Shown: one piece after another, positions 26,866-34,928 of the stretch
Numbering within the stretch: the stretch's first letter is position 1
Layout: each line of letters begins with the position of its first letter
DNA from: Joostella atrarenae
GTDB lineage: Bacteria; Bacteroidota; Bacteroidia; Flavobacteriales; Flavobacteriaceae
Length of the DNA: 64,000 nt
Direction of reading: 5' to 3'
Assembly: GCF_021764745.1 (NCBI RefSeq)
Contig: NZ_JAETXX010000001.1
Location: 558,001-622,000 of the forward strand
Notes under the pieces: generated by a model
What the model was told of the DNA's origin: nothing
Database searches by the model: none
Seen by the model: the letters and a program-made list of their open reading frames with translations, nothing else
Made by a program: the position numbers and the translations under genes

Positions 26866-27258
26866 ATGGGTACAGTTAAACAGTTTGAAGATTTAGAAAT
26901 TTGGCAAGAAGCTAGAAGACTTGCTAAGGAAATCTTACAAATTGTAAAAACAACCGATTTAAATAATGACTTTAGATTTAGGGATCAAATAAAGGCTTCA
27001 TCTGGATCTGTAATGGATAATATTGCTGAAGGGTTTGAAAGGAGCGGAAATTTAGAGTTTAGACAATTTTTGTCGATAGCAAAAGGTTCTGCTGGAGAGG
27101 TAAGATCACAACTTTACAGGGCATATGATTCAGAATATATTGATGAAGATCGATTGAATGATTTGACTGTAAGTTATGTTAACTTGAGCAAAAGAATTTC
27201 AGCTTTTATAAGTTACCTCAACAAGAAAGATTACAAAGGAATAAAATATAAGGAGTAG
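26866..27258 (+). CDS. Second four-helix-bundle protein, S23/23S-rRNA intervening-sequence family
   Basis: A 130-residue helical protein of the same family as 24117-24479. It shares FEDLE near the N-terminus, (R/K)DQ(I/L)K in the middle, the hallmark NIAEGFER, and KGS(A/S)GEVR; elsewhere the two differ widely, so they are not a recent duplication. It splits sufC from sufD and is bracketed by the 11-base inverted repeat GTTTCTAGTTT/AAACTAGAAAC. The tail KKDYKGIKYKE is basic. Nucleic-acid binding is likely from the family; any role in the suf operon is unknown. Confidence 0.86.
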   Translation: MGTVKQFEDLEIWQEARRLAKEILQIVKTTDLNNDFRFRDQIKASSGSVMDNIAEGFERSGNLEFRQFLSIAKGSAGEVRSQLYRAYDSEYIDEDRLNDLTVSYVNLSKRISAFISYLNKKDYKGIKYKE

Positions 27259-27305
27259 TTAGTTTCTGGAAATGGGGTTTGTATAAACATCAAACCAGAA
27301 ACAGA

Positions 27306-27316
27306 AAACTAGAAAC
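27306..27316 (+). repeat. Right flank of the second S23 element (AAACTAGAAAC)
   Basis: Exact inverted copy of 26837-26847. The sufD ATG follows nine bases later, so if the arms paired in RNA the sufD start would lie just outside the stem. Confidence 0.55.
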
Positions 27317-27325
27317 ACATACAAA

Positions 27326-28642
27326 ATGGAATTAAAAGATAAATTAATATCATCGTTTATGGCTTTTGAAAATCGTGTGGATGTTCATCATCCAGTACAC
27401 GATATTCGTACGGAAGCAATAAAGGTCTTTGAGGAAAAAGGATTCCCTTCAAAAAAGGATGAAGCTTGGAAGTATACCTCGCTAAATACATTATTGAAGA
27501 ATGACTATAGTGTGTTTCCTAAGGAAGAGTCAGCTTTAGAATTTAAAGATGTAAAGAAATATTTTATACATGATATAGATAGCTATAAGATTGTATTTAT
27601 AGATGGTATCTATAGTTCTCATTTATCACAAACATCGCATGAAGGTTTAGATGCTTGTTTAATGAGTTCTGCGCTTACAAAGCCTAAGTACAGACTTATT
27701 ATTGAGAATTACTTTAATAAGATTGCAAAAAAGGATGAAAGTCTAACAGCGCTGAATACAGCTTTTTCTCGTGAAGGTGCTTTTATAAATATACCTAAAG
27801 GAAAGGTTGTAGATAAACCGATTCAGATTATTCATTTGGCTACAGGAAAAGAGTCTTCTATTATGTTACAGCCACGTAGTTTGGTTGTTGTTGGAGAGAA
27901 TGCTCATGTTCAGATTATAGAACGTCACCAGAGTTTAACAGACAATCCTGTGCTTACAAATTCTGTTACAGAAATATACACTCATAAGCGTGGTATTGTA
28001 GATTATTATAAGATTCAGAATGATAATGAAAATGCTTCATTGATCGATAATACTTATATTTCTCAGCAAAAAAATAGTCATGCTTCTGTGCATACTTTTT
28101 CTTTTGGAGGGAAAATAACACGTAATAATTTACAGTTCCTACATAATGGAGAATATATAAATTCTACGTTAAAAGGAATTACTATTACTCAAGATAAGCA
28201 GCATGTAGATCACAGTACGCTTGTGCATCATGCAACGCCAAATTGTGAGAGTCACCAAGATTATAAAGGGATTTATGCTGATAAAAGTACGGGTGTTTTT
28301 AACGGTCGTATTATTGTAGAGAAAGAGGCTCAGAAAACCAATGGTTTCCAACAGAGTAATAATATCCTAATTGATGAAAAAGCAACTATCAATGCAAAGC
28401 CACAATTAGAGATTTTTGCTGATGATGTAAAATGCTCACACGGTTGTACTATCGGACAATTGGATGATGAAGCTCTATTTTACCTACAATCTCGTGGAAT
28501 TCCTAAAAAAGAAGCACGTGCATTAATGATGTATGCTTTTGCAAATAACGTACTAGAAAGCGTTAAAATTCCAGAAGTGAAAACACGTATTAATAAATTA
28601 ATAGCCCTTAAGCTAGGTGTTAATTTAGGTTTCGATTTATAA
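27326..28642 (+). CDS. sufD: Fe-S cluster assembly protein SufD
   Basis: Partner of SufB in the SufBC2D scaffold. The 438-residue protein has a variable helical N-terminus with DEAWKYTSLNTLL (about 47-59), a central beta-helix, and the conserved C-terminal region GVFNGRIIVEKEAQKTNGFQ, LIDEKATINAKPQLEI and DVKCSHGCTIGQLDDEALFYLQSRG (each shown in part), including the catalytically important Cys and His in CSHGCT. It is the last gene of this suf locus; an intrinsic terminator follows. The cysteine desulfurase and SufE are 12 kb away in this window. Confidence 0.95.
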   Translation: MELKDKLISSFMAFENRVDVHHPVHDIRTEAIKVFEEKGFPSKKDEAWKYTSLNTLLKNDYSVFPKEESALEFKDVKKYFIHDIDSYKIVFIDGIYSSHLSQTSHEGLDACLMSSALTKPKYRLIIENYFNKIAKKDESLTALNTAFSREGAFINIPKGKVVDKPIQIIHLATGKESSIMLQPRSLVVVGENAHVQIIERHQSLTDNPVLTNSVTEIYTHKRGIVDYYKIQNDNENASLIDNTYISQQKNSHASVHTFSFGGKITRNNLQFLHNGEYINSTLKGITITQDKQHVDHSTLVHHATPNCESHQDYKGIYADKSTGVFNGRIIVEKEAQKTNGFQQSNNILIDEKATINAKPQLEIFADDVKCSHGCTIGQLDDEALFYLQSRGIPKKEARALMMYAFANNVLESVKIPEVKTRINKLIALKLGVNLGFDL

Positions 28643-28662
28643 AAGAAACTTTTAGAAGTTTA

Positions 28663-28699
28663 AAACCCGAATATTTATTATGAGTATTCGGGTTTTTTG
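28663..28699 (+). terminator. Intrinsic terminator of the suf operon
   Basis: AAAACCCGAATA (28663-28674) pairs perfectly with TATTCGGGTTTT (28686-28697) around an 11-base loop, followed by T residues. Confidence 0.9.
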
Positions 28700-28830
28700 T
28701 GTTTCTTACTTTCCTAAACGTGATTTTATCAATGAAAAACAGCTGTAGAATGAGGGAGTTTACAAAAGAAGAAAGAGAATTATATTAAAAGTTCAAAATT
28801 TCTTCTAAATTAACACGTTTATTAGCTGTC

Positions 28831-29505
28831 ATGAAAATTCTAATAATAGAGGATGAAGTTGAACTAGCAGAAGATATAATTAATTATCTAACTGGAGAGC
28901 AGTACCTGTGCGAATGGGTGTCAGATTGTCCATCTGCTATACAGAGAATTCATGATTATAATTACGATTGTATTTTATTAGATATAATGTTACCAGATGG
29001 TAACGGATTAACAATCTTAGAAACACTTAAGAAAATAAATAAGCAAGATGGCGTTATTATTATTTCTGCTAAAAACTCTACAGATGATAAGATAAAGGGT
29101 TTAAAACTAGGAGCCGACGATTACCTTGCTAAACCCTTTCACTTAGCAGAATTAGCTGCAAGAATTGAATCTTTAATTCGGAGGCAGCAATTTGACAGTA
29201 GCAATTTAATTATGCAAAATGAGTTAACGGTCGATTTAAATGCTAAAACAGTAGCTGTAAATAATTCCAATGTTAATCTAACAAAAAAGGAATATGATTT
29301 ACTGCTTTTCTTTATAGGAAATAAAAACAAGGTGCTTTCTAAAGGAGCTTTAGCAGAACATCTTTCTGGAGATTTTGCAGATATGTTTGATAGTCATGAT
29401 TTTGTTTATGCACATGTTAAAAACCTAAAGCGAAAATTAAAAGAGCAATCTTATGGGGAGTATATAAAAACTATTTACGGAACAGGATATAAATGGGAGT
29501 CATGA
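28831..29505 (+). CDS. OmpR/PhoB-family response regulator
   Basis: A 224-residue two-component regulator. The receiver domain (about 1-115) has the acidic pair ED at 7-8, phospho-acceptor Asp51 in DCILLDIMLPDGNG, the conserved Ser/Thr in IIISAKNS, and Lys in DYLAKPFHLAEL. The C-terminal winged helix (about 125-222) has LTKKEYDLLLF and HVKNLKRKL, with YIKTIYGTGYKW at the end. The histidine kinase gene overlaps its stop codon, and a TonB-dependent receptor follows, so the system probably controls an envelope function. The target genes and signal are unknown. Confidence 0.93.
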   Translation: MKILIIEDEVELAEDIINYLTGEQYLCEWVSDCPSAIQRIHDYNYDCILLDIMLPDGNGLTILETLKKINKQDGVIIISAKNSTDDKIKGLKLGADDYLAKPFHLAELAARIESLIRRQQFDSSNLIMQNELTVDLNAKTVAVNNSNVNLTKKEYDLLLFFIGNKNKVLSKGALAEHLSGDFADMFDSHDFVYAHVKNLKRKLKEQSYGEYIKTIYGTGYKWES

Positions 29506-30788
29506 CAAAGTTACTTCACAAGCCTCTAAAAGCATTTGCTATATATGCTTTGATAATTTTAATTGTGAGTATTCCTGTGTACGTATTAGTGGTGGATTAT
29601 ATATGGACAACGGAGTTGGATGAAAATAACTGGCTTACACTGCAACATACTAAACAAAAGCTTCAGTCTAAAAACTTTACTACTGATGAGGTGGAGCAGA
29701 TAAATTACATTTGGGGGCAGCTTCAGCCTGGAGTATCAATAAAGAAATCAATAAACAGTACTGCTTTTAAAGATAGTATTTACGAAGTAATTAGAGCTAA
29801 TGAATACGACTTTGATAATGGGGAAGATAGATTTCGTGGTTTAACATCTCATGTTGTGATAAACGGCGAGCCATATGTTGTCACTATAGAAACTAATGTT
29901 GAAGAATCTAAAGAAACCTTTATTGCCATAGCTTCTATAACGTTGGTGTTTTTTGTAATTCTGATAGTTGGATTCATACTATTAAATAAATATATCGCCG
30001 CTAAAACGTGGAAGCCATTTTATAATACACTGCGAGTGTTACAGACTTTTAAAGTTTCTGATGATAAGGAAATTAAATTTTCGTCTACAAAAATTGAAGA
30101 ATTTAAAGCTCTTAACGATACTTTAGAAGTTATGATAAACCATAATATCGATCTTTATAAACAACAGAGGTCGTTTATTGAAAATGCTTCACATGAGTTG
30201 CAAACACCTATTGCACTACTTAAATCAAAAGTTGATTCATTGCTTCAGCAAAAGGGGTTAGACTCAAGCACATCCCAGATTCTTAATAATATAGAGGGGC
30301 CTCTTTCACGATTATCAAGGATTAATAAAAATCTATTGGTACTAGCCAAGGTTGATAATTATTCATATGGTGAAAAAAAGGATCTTGATGTAAAAGCCTT
30401 AATACAGGATACACTTTTGTTGTTTGAAGATTATATAGATGAAAAGAAGCTTTCTCTTAAAAATAAGATACAAGAGTCTATTATAGTTAATACAAATACG
30501 TTTTTATTAGAAACGCTTATTCATAATCTGCTTTCCAATGCAATTAGACACACTGCTTCAAATGGAGAAATTATTATTACTAGTGATGATTCTACAATTG
30601 AAATTATGAATTCTGGAGCGGAAGAATTAGATAATAATAAGTTGTTTAAGCGGTTTTCAAGTACTTCTCAGAAAAAAGTAAGCAGTGGCTTAGGGCTTGC
30701 TATAATTAAAGAGATTACTAATAAGAGTAACTGGGATGTAACATATAATTTTAAAGACTCGTATCATATTTTCACAGTAAAGTTTTAG
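29502..30788 (+). CDS. Membrane sensor histidine kinase
   Basis: A 428-residue kinase with two membrane helices (about 10-33 and 144-162) flanking a roughly 110-residue periplasmic sensor region. The cytoplasmic part has the H-box ENASHELQTPIALL (phospho-His231), N-box LIHNLLSNAIRHT, and the glycine-rich SSGLGLAIIKEI. The usual DxG of the G1 box reads NSG (IEIMNSG), seen in other Bacteroidota kinases. No HAMP domain is clear. The start is set at ATG 29502, which overlaps the regulator's stop codon as ATGA; an ATG at 29493 is possible. Confidence 0.92.
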   Translation: MTKLLHKPLKAFAIYALIILIVSIPVYVLVVDYIWTTELDENNWLTLQHTKQKLQSKNFTTDEVEQINYIWGQLQPGVSIKKSINSTAFKDSIYEVIRANEYDFDNGEDRFRGLTSHVVINGEPYVVTIETNVEESKETFIAIASITLVFFVILIVGFILLNKYIAAKTWKPFYNTLRVLQTFKVSDDKEIKFSSTKIEEFKALNDTLEVMINHNIDLYKQQRSFIENASHELQTPIALLKSKVDSLLQQKGLDSSTSQILNNIEGPLSRLSRINKNLLVLAKVDNYSYGEKKDLDVKALIQDTLLLFEDYIDEKKLSLKNKIQESIIVNTNTFLLETLIHNLLSNAIRHTASNGEIIITSDDSTIEIMNSGAEELDNNKLFKRFSSTSQKKVSSGLGLAIIKEITNKSNWDVTYNFKDSYHIFTVKF

Positions 30789-30887
30789 GCATTCTAAATT
30801 TCTTCTAATTCTTGTTTGATGTTTGTCGTTCCAATATCTTTTAAAGGTGTTGTGAGTATGAGTAATTAATATCAATACAATCGCCAA

Positions 30888-33347
30888 ATGTCCAATACAA
30901 TAAAGTATCTAAGAACGTTAAAGTTCGATTATCGAGTAAGAACCAAGGTTGCCATATTATTTTATATGCTTCTGTTTTTTGCTTACGGAAATGCACAAGA
31001 TTCCCTAGTGAACGTTTCAGGAAGTATAAAAGATGTAGCTTCAGGAGAAACACTCCCTTTTGTAACTGTACAAATAAAATCGCCAACAGGAACTAAACTT
31101 ATCGAAGGAACTATTTCTAATGATAATGGATTGTTTACTTTTTCTGAAGTAAAATCTGGAGACTATGTTTTGGAACTTTCATATACAGGATACAAAAAAC
31201 ACATAGAGCCACTATTTATTGGTGCTAATTCTGAATATATCAACATTGGTGTTATAGAAATGGAAGCTCAGATTGAGCAATTAAACGAAGTTGTTCTTAC
31301 CGCAAAGCAAGAAGCTATTGTAGGAGCTATGGATAAAAAAACTTACGGAGTAGCTGATAATATTAGTCAAGGTGGAGGAAGTGTTTTGCAATCGATAAGT
31401 AATCTTCCAGGAATAACTACTCAAGATGGGCAAGTACAGCTTAGGGGTAGTAGTAAAGTTGTCATTTTGATAGATGGTAAGCAAACCGCGATAACTGGTT
31501 TTGGAAATCAGAGCGGACTTGATAATCTCCCTGCTTCTGCAATAGAAAAAATTGAAATAATTAATAACCCTTCAGCAAAATATGACGCTAATGGTAATGC
31601 GGGGATTATCAATATCATATTAAAAAAAGAATCAGAAACAGGATGGAGCGGTAAAGTAGGTATGTCGACAGGGCTTGGAGCTCTTTGGGAGCGTAAAGAG
31701 AATCTCCCAGGAATCCGACCACAATACAAAATGACTCCCAAGATTAATCCTTCCATAGCACTTAATTACAGAAAGGAAAAGGTGAATTTCTTCTTGCAAG
31801 CAGATAATTTATATACAGAAACTTTAAACAAAAATGAGTTTGTTACTAGAACTTACGACGATGGCACTATTACTAACCAACAGCTCAAGCGAAATAGAAA
31901 TACCAATTTTTTCACAACCAATGCTGGGGTAGATTGGTTTATAAACGATTATAATACACTAACAGTGTCAGGTTTTTTTAGCCAAGAATCAATTAAAGAT
32001 TATGGTGATCAACCTTTTTTTGATGGTTATACAAATGAGCGCCTTCGACTTTGGCAATTTTTAGAAGATGAAGTGTTAACTGCTTTTATGGGGTCTGTTG
32101 CTTTCGAGCATAAATTTAAACAGCCAGGACACACATTAGATGTCGCTTTTAATTACACTTTTGATAGAGAAGATGAAAAGTATTTTTTTGAAAACACAAT
32201 GCCTTCATTTACTACAGAAGAATCCTTTTTCTTGATTGCTGATCAAAAAGTAGCAGATTTTACTTTAGACTACACAAAACCATTAAAGCATGGTCTATTG
32301 GAAACTGGTTTTAAATTTCGTAGCAGGACCATTCCAACAGATATGCAGTTTAATCCATCTGAAGAAAATTCTGTATTAGATACTGGAGCTGATGGAAAGG
32401 CTACTTATAAAGAGATAATTCCTGCACTTTATGGTAATTATACATATGAAATAAAAAAGTTAGAAGCTGAAATAGGAATGCGATTAGAATATGCAGATTT
32501 GCAATATGATGTAGATCCAAACCATAATACTTACCAAAGTGATGGATATGATTATTTAGAACTATTTCCTAATGCTCGTTTAACATATAAAATTAATGAT
32601 AGTAACAAGCTTTCTGCTTTTTATAACCGAAGAGTGGACCGTCCTGATGAGGTAGATATTAGAATTTTCCCAAAATATGACGATGCTGAAATAATTAAGG
32701 TTGGGAATCCTAGTTTACAACCTCAGTTTACCAATAGCTTTGAGTTAGGTTATAAAAAGGATTGGAGTGCTGGTTATTTTTATGGAGCAATATATCATCG
32801 TGCTTCTGAAGGAACGATTACAAGAATTGCTACTACTGTAGATAATACCAATCTTATATATAACATTTCTCAAAATGCAGGTAATAGTTATAATTCAGGA
32901 GTTGAAGTTGTAGTAAGTCAGGAATTAAATGATAAAATAGCTCTGGATTTAAATCTTAATGGCTATTATAATCAAATAGATGCTTTTACGGTTGTAAATC
33001 AATACCCAGTAGAGAATTCTTTTACTGCTGATGAGCAAGATATATATTCGGGAAATATAAAATTAAATGGCAAGTTTAAAATAGGAAATAGTATCGAAGC
33101 ACAATTAACAGCTATTTATCTTGCTCCCGATATTATTCCTCAAGGAACTATAGATAGTAGATTCTCTTTGGATACAGGAATAAAAAAGATTGTTCAAAAA
33201 GGAAAAGGCGAATTTTATTTTAATGCTACAGATTTATTAAATACAATGGTTACAAAGAAGGAGATAGAGGGAAATGATTTTTCATATACTAGCTCCGATT
33301 ATTACGAAACGCAGGTAATTCGATTTGGTTATAATTATAAATTTTGA
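30888..33347 (+). CDS. TonB-dependent receptor-like outer-membrane protein with carboxypeptidase-regulatory domain
   Basis: An 819-residue outer-membrane protein. After a signal peptide ending AYGNAQ (about residue 37) comes a carboxypeptidase-regulatory-like domain (about 42-115, GSIKDVASGETLPFVTVQIK onward), a TonB plug domain (about 145-250, with LQSISNLPGIT and VQLRGSSKVVILIDGK), and a large beta-barrel ending in Tyr-Lys-Phe, an aromatic C-terminus as expected. This is the OMP_b-brl_3 type common in Bacteroidota. No SusD partner is present, so polysaccharide uptake is less likely than uptake of a small ligand or sensing. It follows the two-component genes by 99 bases. Confidence 0.88.
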   Translation: MSNTIKYLRTLKFDYRVRTKVAILFYMLLFFAYGNAQDSLVNVSGSIKDVASGETLPFVTVQIKSPTGTKLIEGTISNDNGLFTFSEVKSGDYVLELSYTGYKKHIEPLFIGANSEYINIGVIEMEAQIEQLNEVVLTAKQEAIVGAMDKKTYGVADNISQGGGSVLQSISNLPGITTQDGQVQLRGSSKVVILIDGKQTAITGFGNQSGLDNLPASAIEKIEIINNPSAKYDANGNAGIINIILKKESETGWSGKVGMSTGLGALWERKENLPGIRPQYKMTPKINPSIALNYRKEKVNFFLQADNLYTETLNKNEFVTRTYDDGTITNQQLKRNRNTNFFTTNAGVDWFINDYNTLTVSGFFSQESIKDYGDQPFFDGYTNERLRLWQFLEDEVLTAFMGSVAFEHKFKQPGHTLDVAFNYTFDREDEKYFFENTMPSFTTEESFFLIADQKVADFTLDYTKPLKHGLLETGFKFRSRTIPTDMQFNPSEENSVLDTGADGKATYKEIIPALYGNYTYEIKKLEAEIGMRLEYADLQYDVDPNHNTYQSDGYDYLELFPNARLTYKINDSNKLSAFYNRRVDRPDEVDIRIFPKYDDAEIIKVGNPSLQPQFTNSFELGYKKDWSAGYFYGAIYHRASEGTITRIATTVDNTNLIYNISQNAGNSYNSGVEVVVSQELNDKIALDLNLNGYYNQIDAFTVVNQYPVENSFTADEQDIYSGNIKLNGKFKIGNSIEAQLTAIYLAPDIIPQGTIDSRFSLDTGIKKIVQKGKGEFYFNATDLLNTMVTKKEIEGNDFSYTSSDYYETQVIRFGYNYKF

Positions 33348-33383
33348 AGTATGCTAACTCAGATATAAAGGCCTAAAAACCCA

Positions 33384-34241
33384 TTATCCAATTACCTTTC
33401 TAAATCTTTCGGGTAACTCGTTTTTTAAACACAACTTTTGTTGGGTAAAAGGATGCGTGAATTTTAAAGAATATGCATGGAGATATATGCCCTTTCCATT
33501 TAGAATTAAGTCTTCTTTTCCATATTCTTTATCTCCCAGAATAGGATTTCCAATACTGGCCAAGTGAATTCGTAACTGGTGTTTTCGTCCCGTTTTAGGT
33601 TTTAGTTTCACCAAATTGAGATTTCCAAATCGTTTTGAAGGCACAGTTTTTAGAACTTTATATTTCGATTTAGACTTTTTCCCGTCTATGGTAGCTGTAA
33701 TTACCCCTTTAGAATCCATTTTACCAATGGTAATAGCAAAATATGTTTTTTGAATCTTCTTATCTTCAAAAAGTTTGTTCAGTATACGAATACTATTGCT
33801 TGTTTTTCCAGTCAATAAAATACCAGTTGTGGGATAGTCTAACCGGTGTACAGGCTGAGGAATAGCAGCGTCAATAAGCGTGCTTTTCTTTAAGTTTTGA
33901 GGCAAAGCATTCGCGATTGTTTTAAAGCTATTTCCGCTTACTAAAATACCTGCGGGCTTATGGATAGCTGCTAGGTATTCGTCTTCATATAATACAGGAA
34001 GTGGAAAAATAAGTTCTTTCTTCGCTTTTTTTATTTCGGGAACAGAGATTTTAATAGTTTCTCCTCCTTTTATAAAAGTTGCTGTGCTAGCAAGAACTCC
34101 ATTTACGGTAATAAGTTCTTTTTTTATAGCCTTTTTTAATGCAGATTTAGTGAGGGCACTATTAAAAATCCCGACACCATATTCCTGTAATCGAATTGGA
34201 TGAAGCAGCTCAGGGACAATATGTTTTTCTGTTTTATTAAT
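33384..34241 (-). CDS. RluA-family pseudouridine synthase, apparently with an ATT start
   Basis: Converts uridine to pseudouridine in RNA. The C-terminal half holds the catalytic motif HRLDYPTTGILL and KPKTGRKHQLRIHLASIG. The frame is open far upstream of the first TTG (33905): it encodes AIHKPAGILVSG, a conserved family block, and an S4-like RNA-binding domain with PIRLQEYGVGIFNSALTKSA and KKELITVNG. No ATG, GTG or TTG occurs in frame between the upstream stop (34271-34269) and 33905. The best candidate is ATT at 34241, seven bases after the mepB stop, giving 285 residues. Start position is uncertain; gene identity is not. Confidence 0.75.
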   Translation of the reverse strand: MNKTEKHIVPELLHPIRLQEYGVGIFNSALTKSALKKAIKKELITVNGVLASTATFIKGGETIKISVPEIKKAKKELIFPLPVLYEDEYLAAIHKPAGILVSGNSFKTIANALPQNLKKSTLIDAAIPQPVHRLDYPTTGILLTGKTSNSIRILNKLFEDKKIQKTYFAITIGKMDSKGVITATIDGKKSKSKYKVLKTVPSKRFGNLNLVKLKPKTGRKHQLRIHLASIGNPILGDKEYGKEDLILNGKGIYLHAYSLKFTHPFTQQKLCLKNELPERFRKVIG

Positions 34242-34248
34242 AGGAGTT

Positions 34249-34740
34249 TTATTTTTTAAAAAGCTCTTTTACGACACTAAGATTAGTATCTTTATTTACG
34301 GGATAAAAATAATCAGTTTGCCATTGCTGACTTCTTTGTGCTTGTTTGTTCTGTGGCCGATCCCAAGGAGGATAGACTCTAAAAGCTCTTTTTCCTTCTT
34401 TATGTTCAGTAGAAATAATTCCTTTTCTTATTAATACTGATTTAGGGAATACAAATTGCCCTATCTCATTTGCTGATTTTACGGTGACAACAAAAAAATC
34501 AAATTCATCAATTGTATGAAAAGGTGCTATTGACTTATTCTCAATTCGTTTCCAAAAAGTAACAAATTGCCCAGCCTTTTTAGGAGTTACTTTACCGTCT
34601 CTATAGATAATATTTAGGCCATCAAGTTTAAAAGTACAAGCACTATATTCTTTACTTTCTAATGCAGGTTTAAAATCGGAAAATTTAAAATTGCATGGTT
34701 CGTAAACTTCGGCCTTTATCGTTTCGAGACTTTTATTCAT
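34249..34740 (-). CDS. MepB family protein
   Basis: A 163-residue soluble protein that matches the MepB family, named after the third gene of the Staphylococcus aureus mepRAB multidrug locus. Recognisable parts are AGQFVTFWKRIENKSIAPF, FDFFVVTV, GQFVFPKSVLIRKGI and the C-terminal GKRAFRVYPPWDRP plus AQRSQQWQTDYF. Biochemical function is unknown. No efflux pump or MarR regulator is nearby, so a link to drug resistance is not supported here. It overlaps the 61-residue gene by eight bases and is seven bases from the RluA-type gene. Confidence 0.85.
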   Translation of the reverse strand: MNKSLETIKAEVYEPCNFKFSDFKPALESKEYSACTFKLDGLNIIYRDGKVTPKKAGQFVTFWKRIENKSIAPFHTIDEFDFFVVTVKSANEIGQFVFPKSVLIRKGIISTEHKEGKRAFRVYPPWDRPQNKQAQRSQQWQTDYFYPVNKDTNLSVVKELFKK

Positions 34741-34918
34741 TTTTAGAGTTTATGTCTTTTAGTTGAAGAGATTTCTCTTCTTGCGCCTTTTTAATAATCG
34801 CTTTTAGGCGCTCTTTATGTTGGAGTTTTTGCTTCTTTTGTTTATTGATTTTCTGATTCATCAACTTGGTATGTTTGGCCTTGTTGACAGTGTTTTTTGC
34901 TTTTCCCTTTTTTGCCAT
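34733..34918 (-). CDS. Small lysine-rich basic protein
   Basis: A 61-residue protein with lysine at about a third of positions and almost no hydrophobic residues apart from a short helix (ERLKAIIKKAQEE). It begins MAKKGKAKNTVNKAKHTKLMNQKI and is probably helical and disordered at the N-terminus. It starts 10 bases after the FAD-protein stop and overlaps mepB by eight bases, which supports translation. The charge suggests RNA, DNA or ribosome contact, but there is no family I can name with confidence. Confidence 0.6.
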   Translation of the reverse strand: MAKKGKAKNTVNKAKHTKLMNQKINKQKKQKLQHKERLKAIIKKAQEEKSLQLKDINSKNE

Positions 34919-34928
34919 CTCAATAAAT

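Noticed and set aside
33384-33905. Reading the RluA-type gene as a truncated pseudogene that starts at TTG 33905
   Set aside because: The same frame stays open upstream and encodes the HKPAG block and an S4-like domain without any stop, so the coding region is intact; only the start codon is unusual.
34249-34740. Multidrug-efflux locus based on the MepB match
   Set aside because: There is no MATE pump or MarR-type regulator nearby, and MepB proteins are widespread alone.
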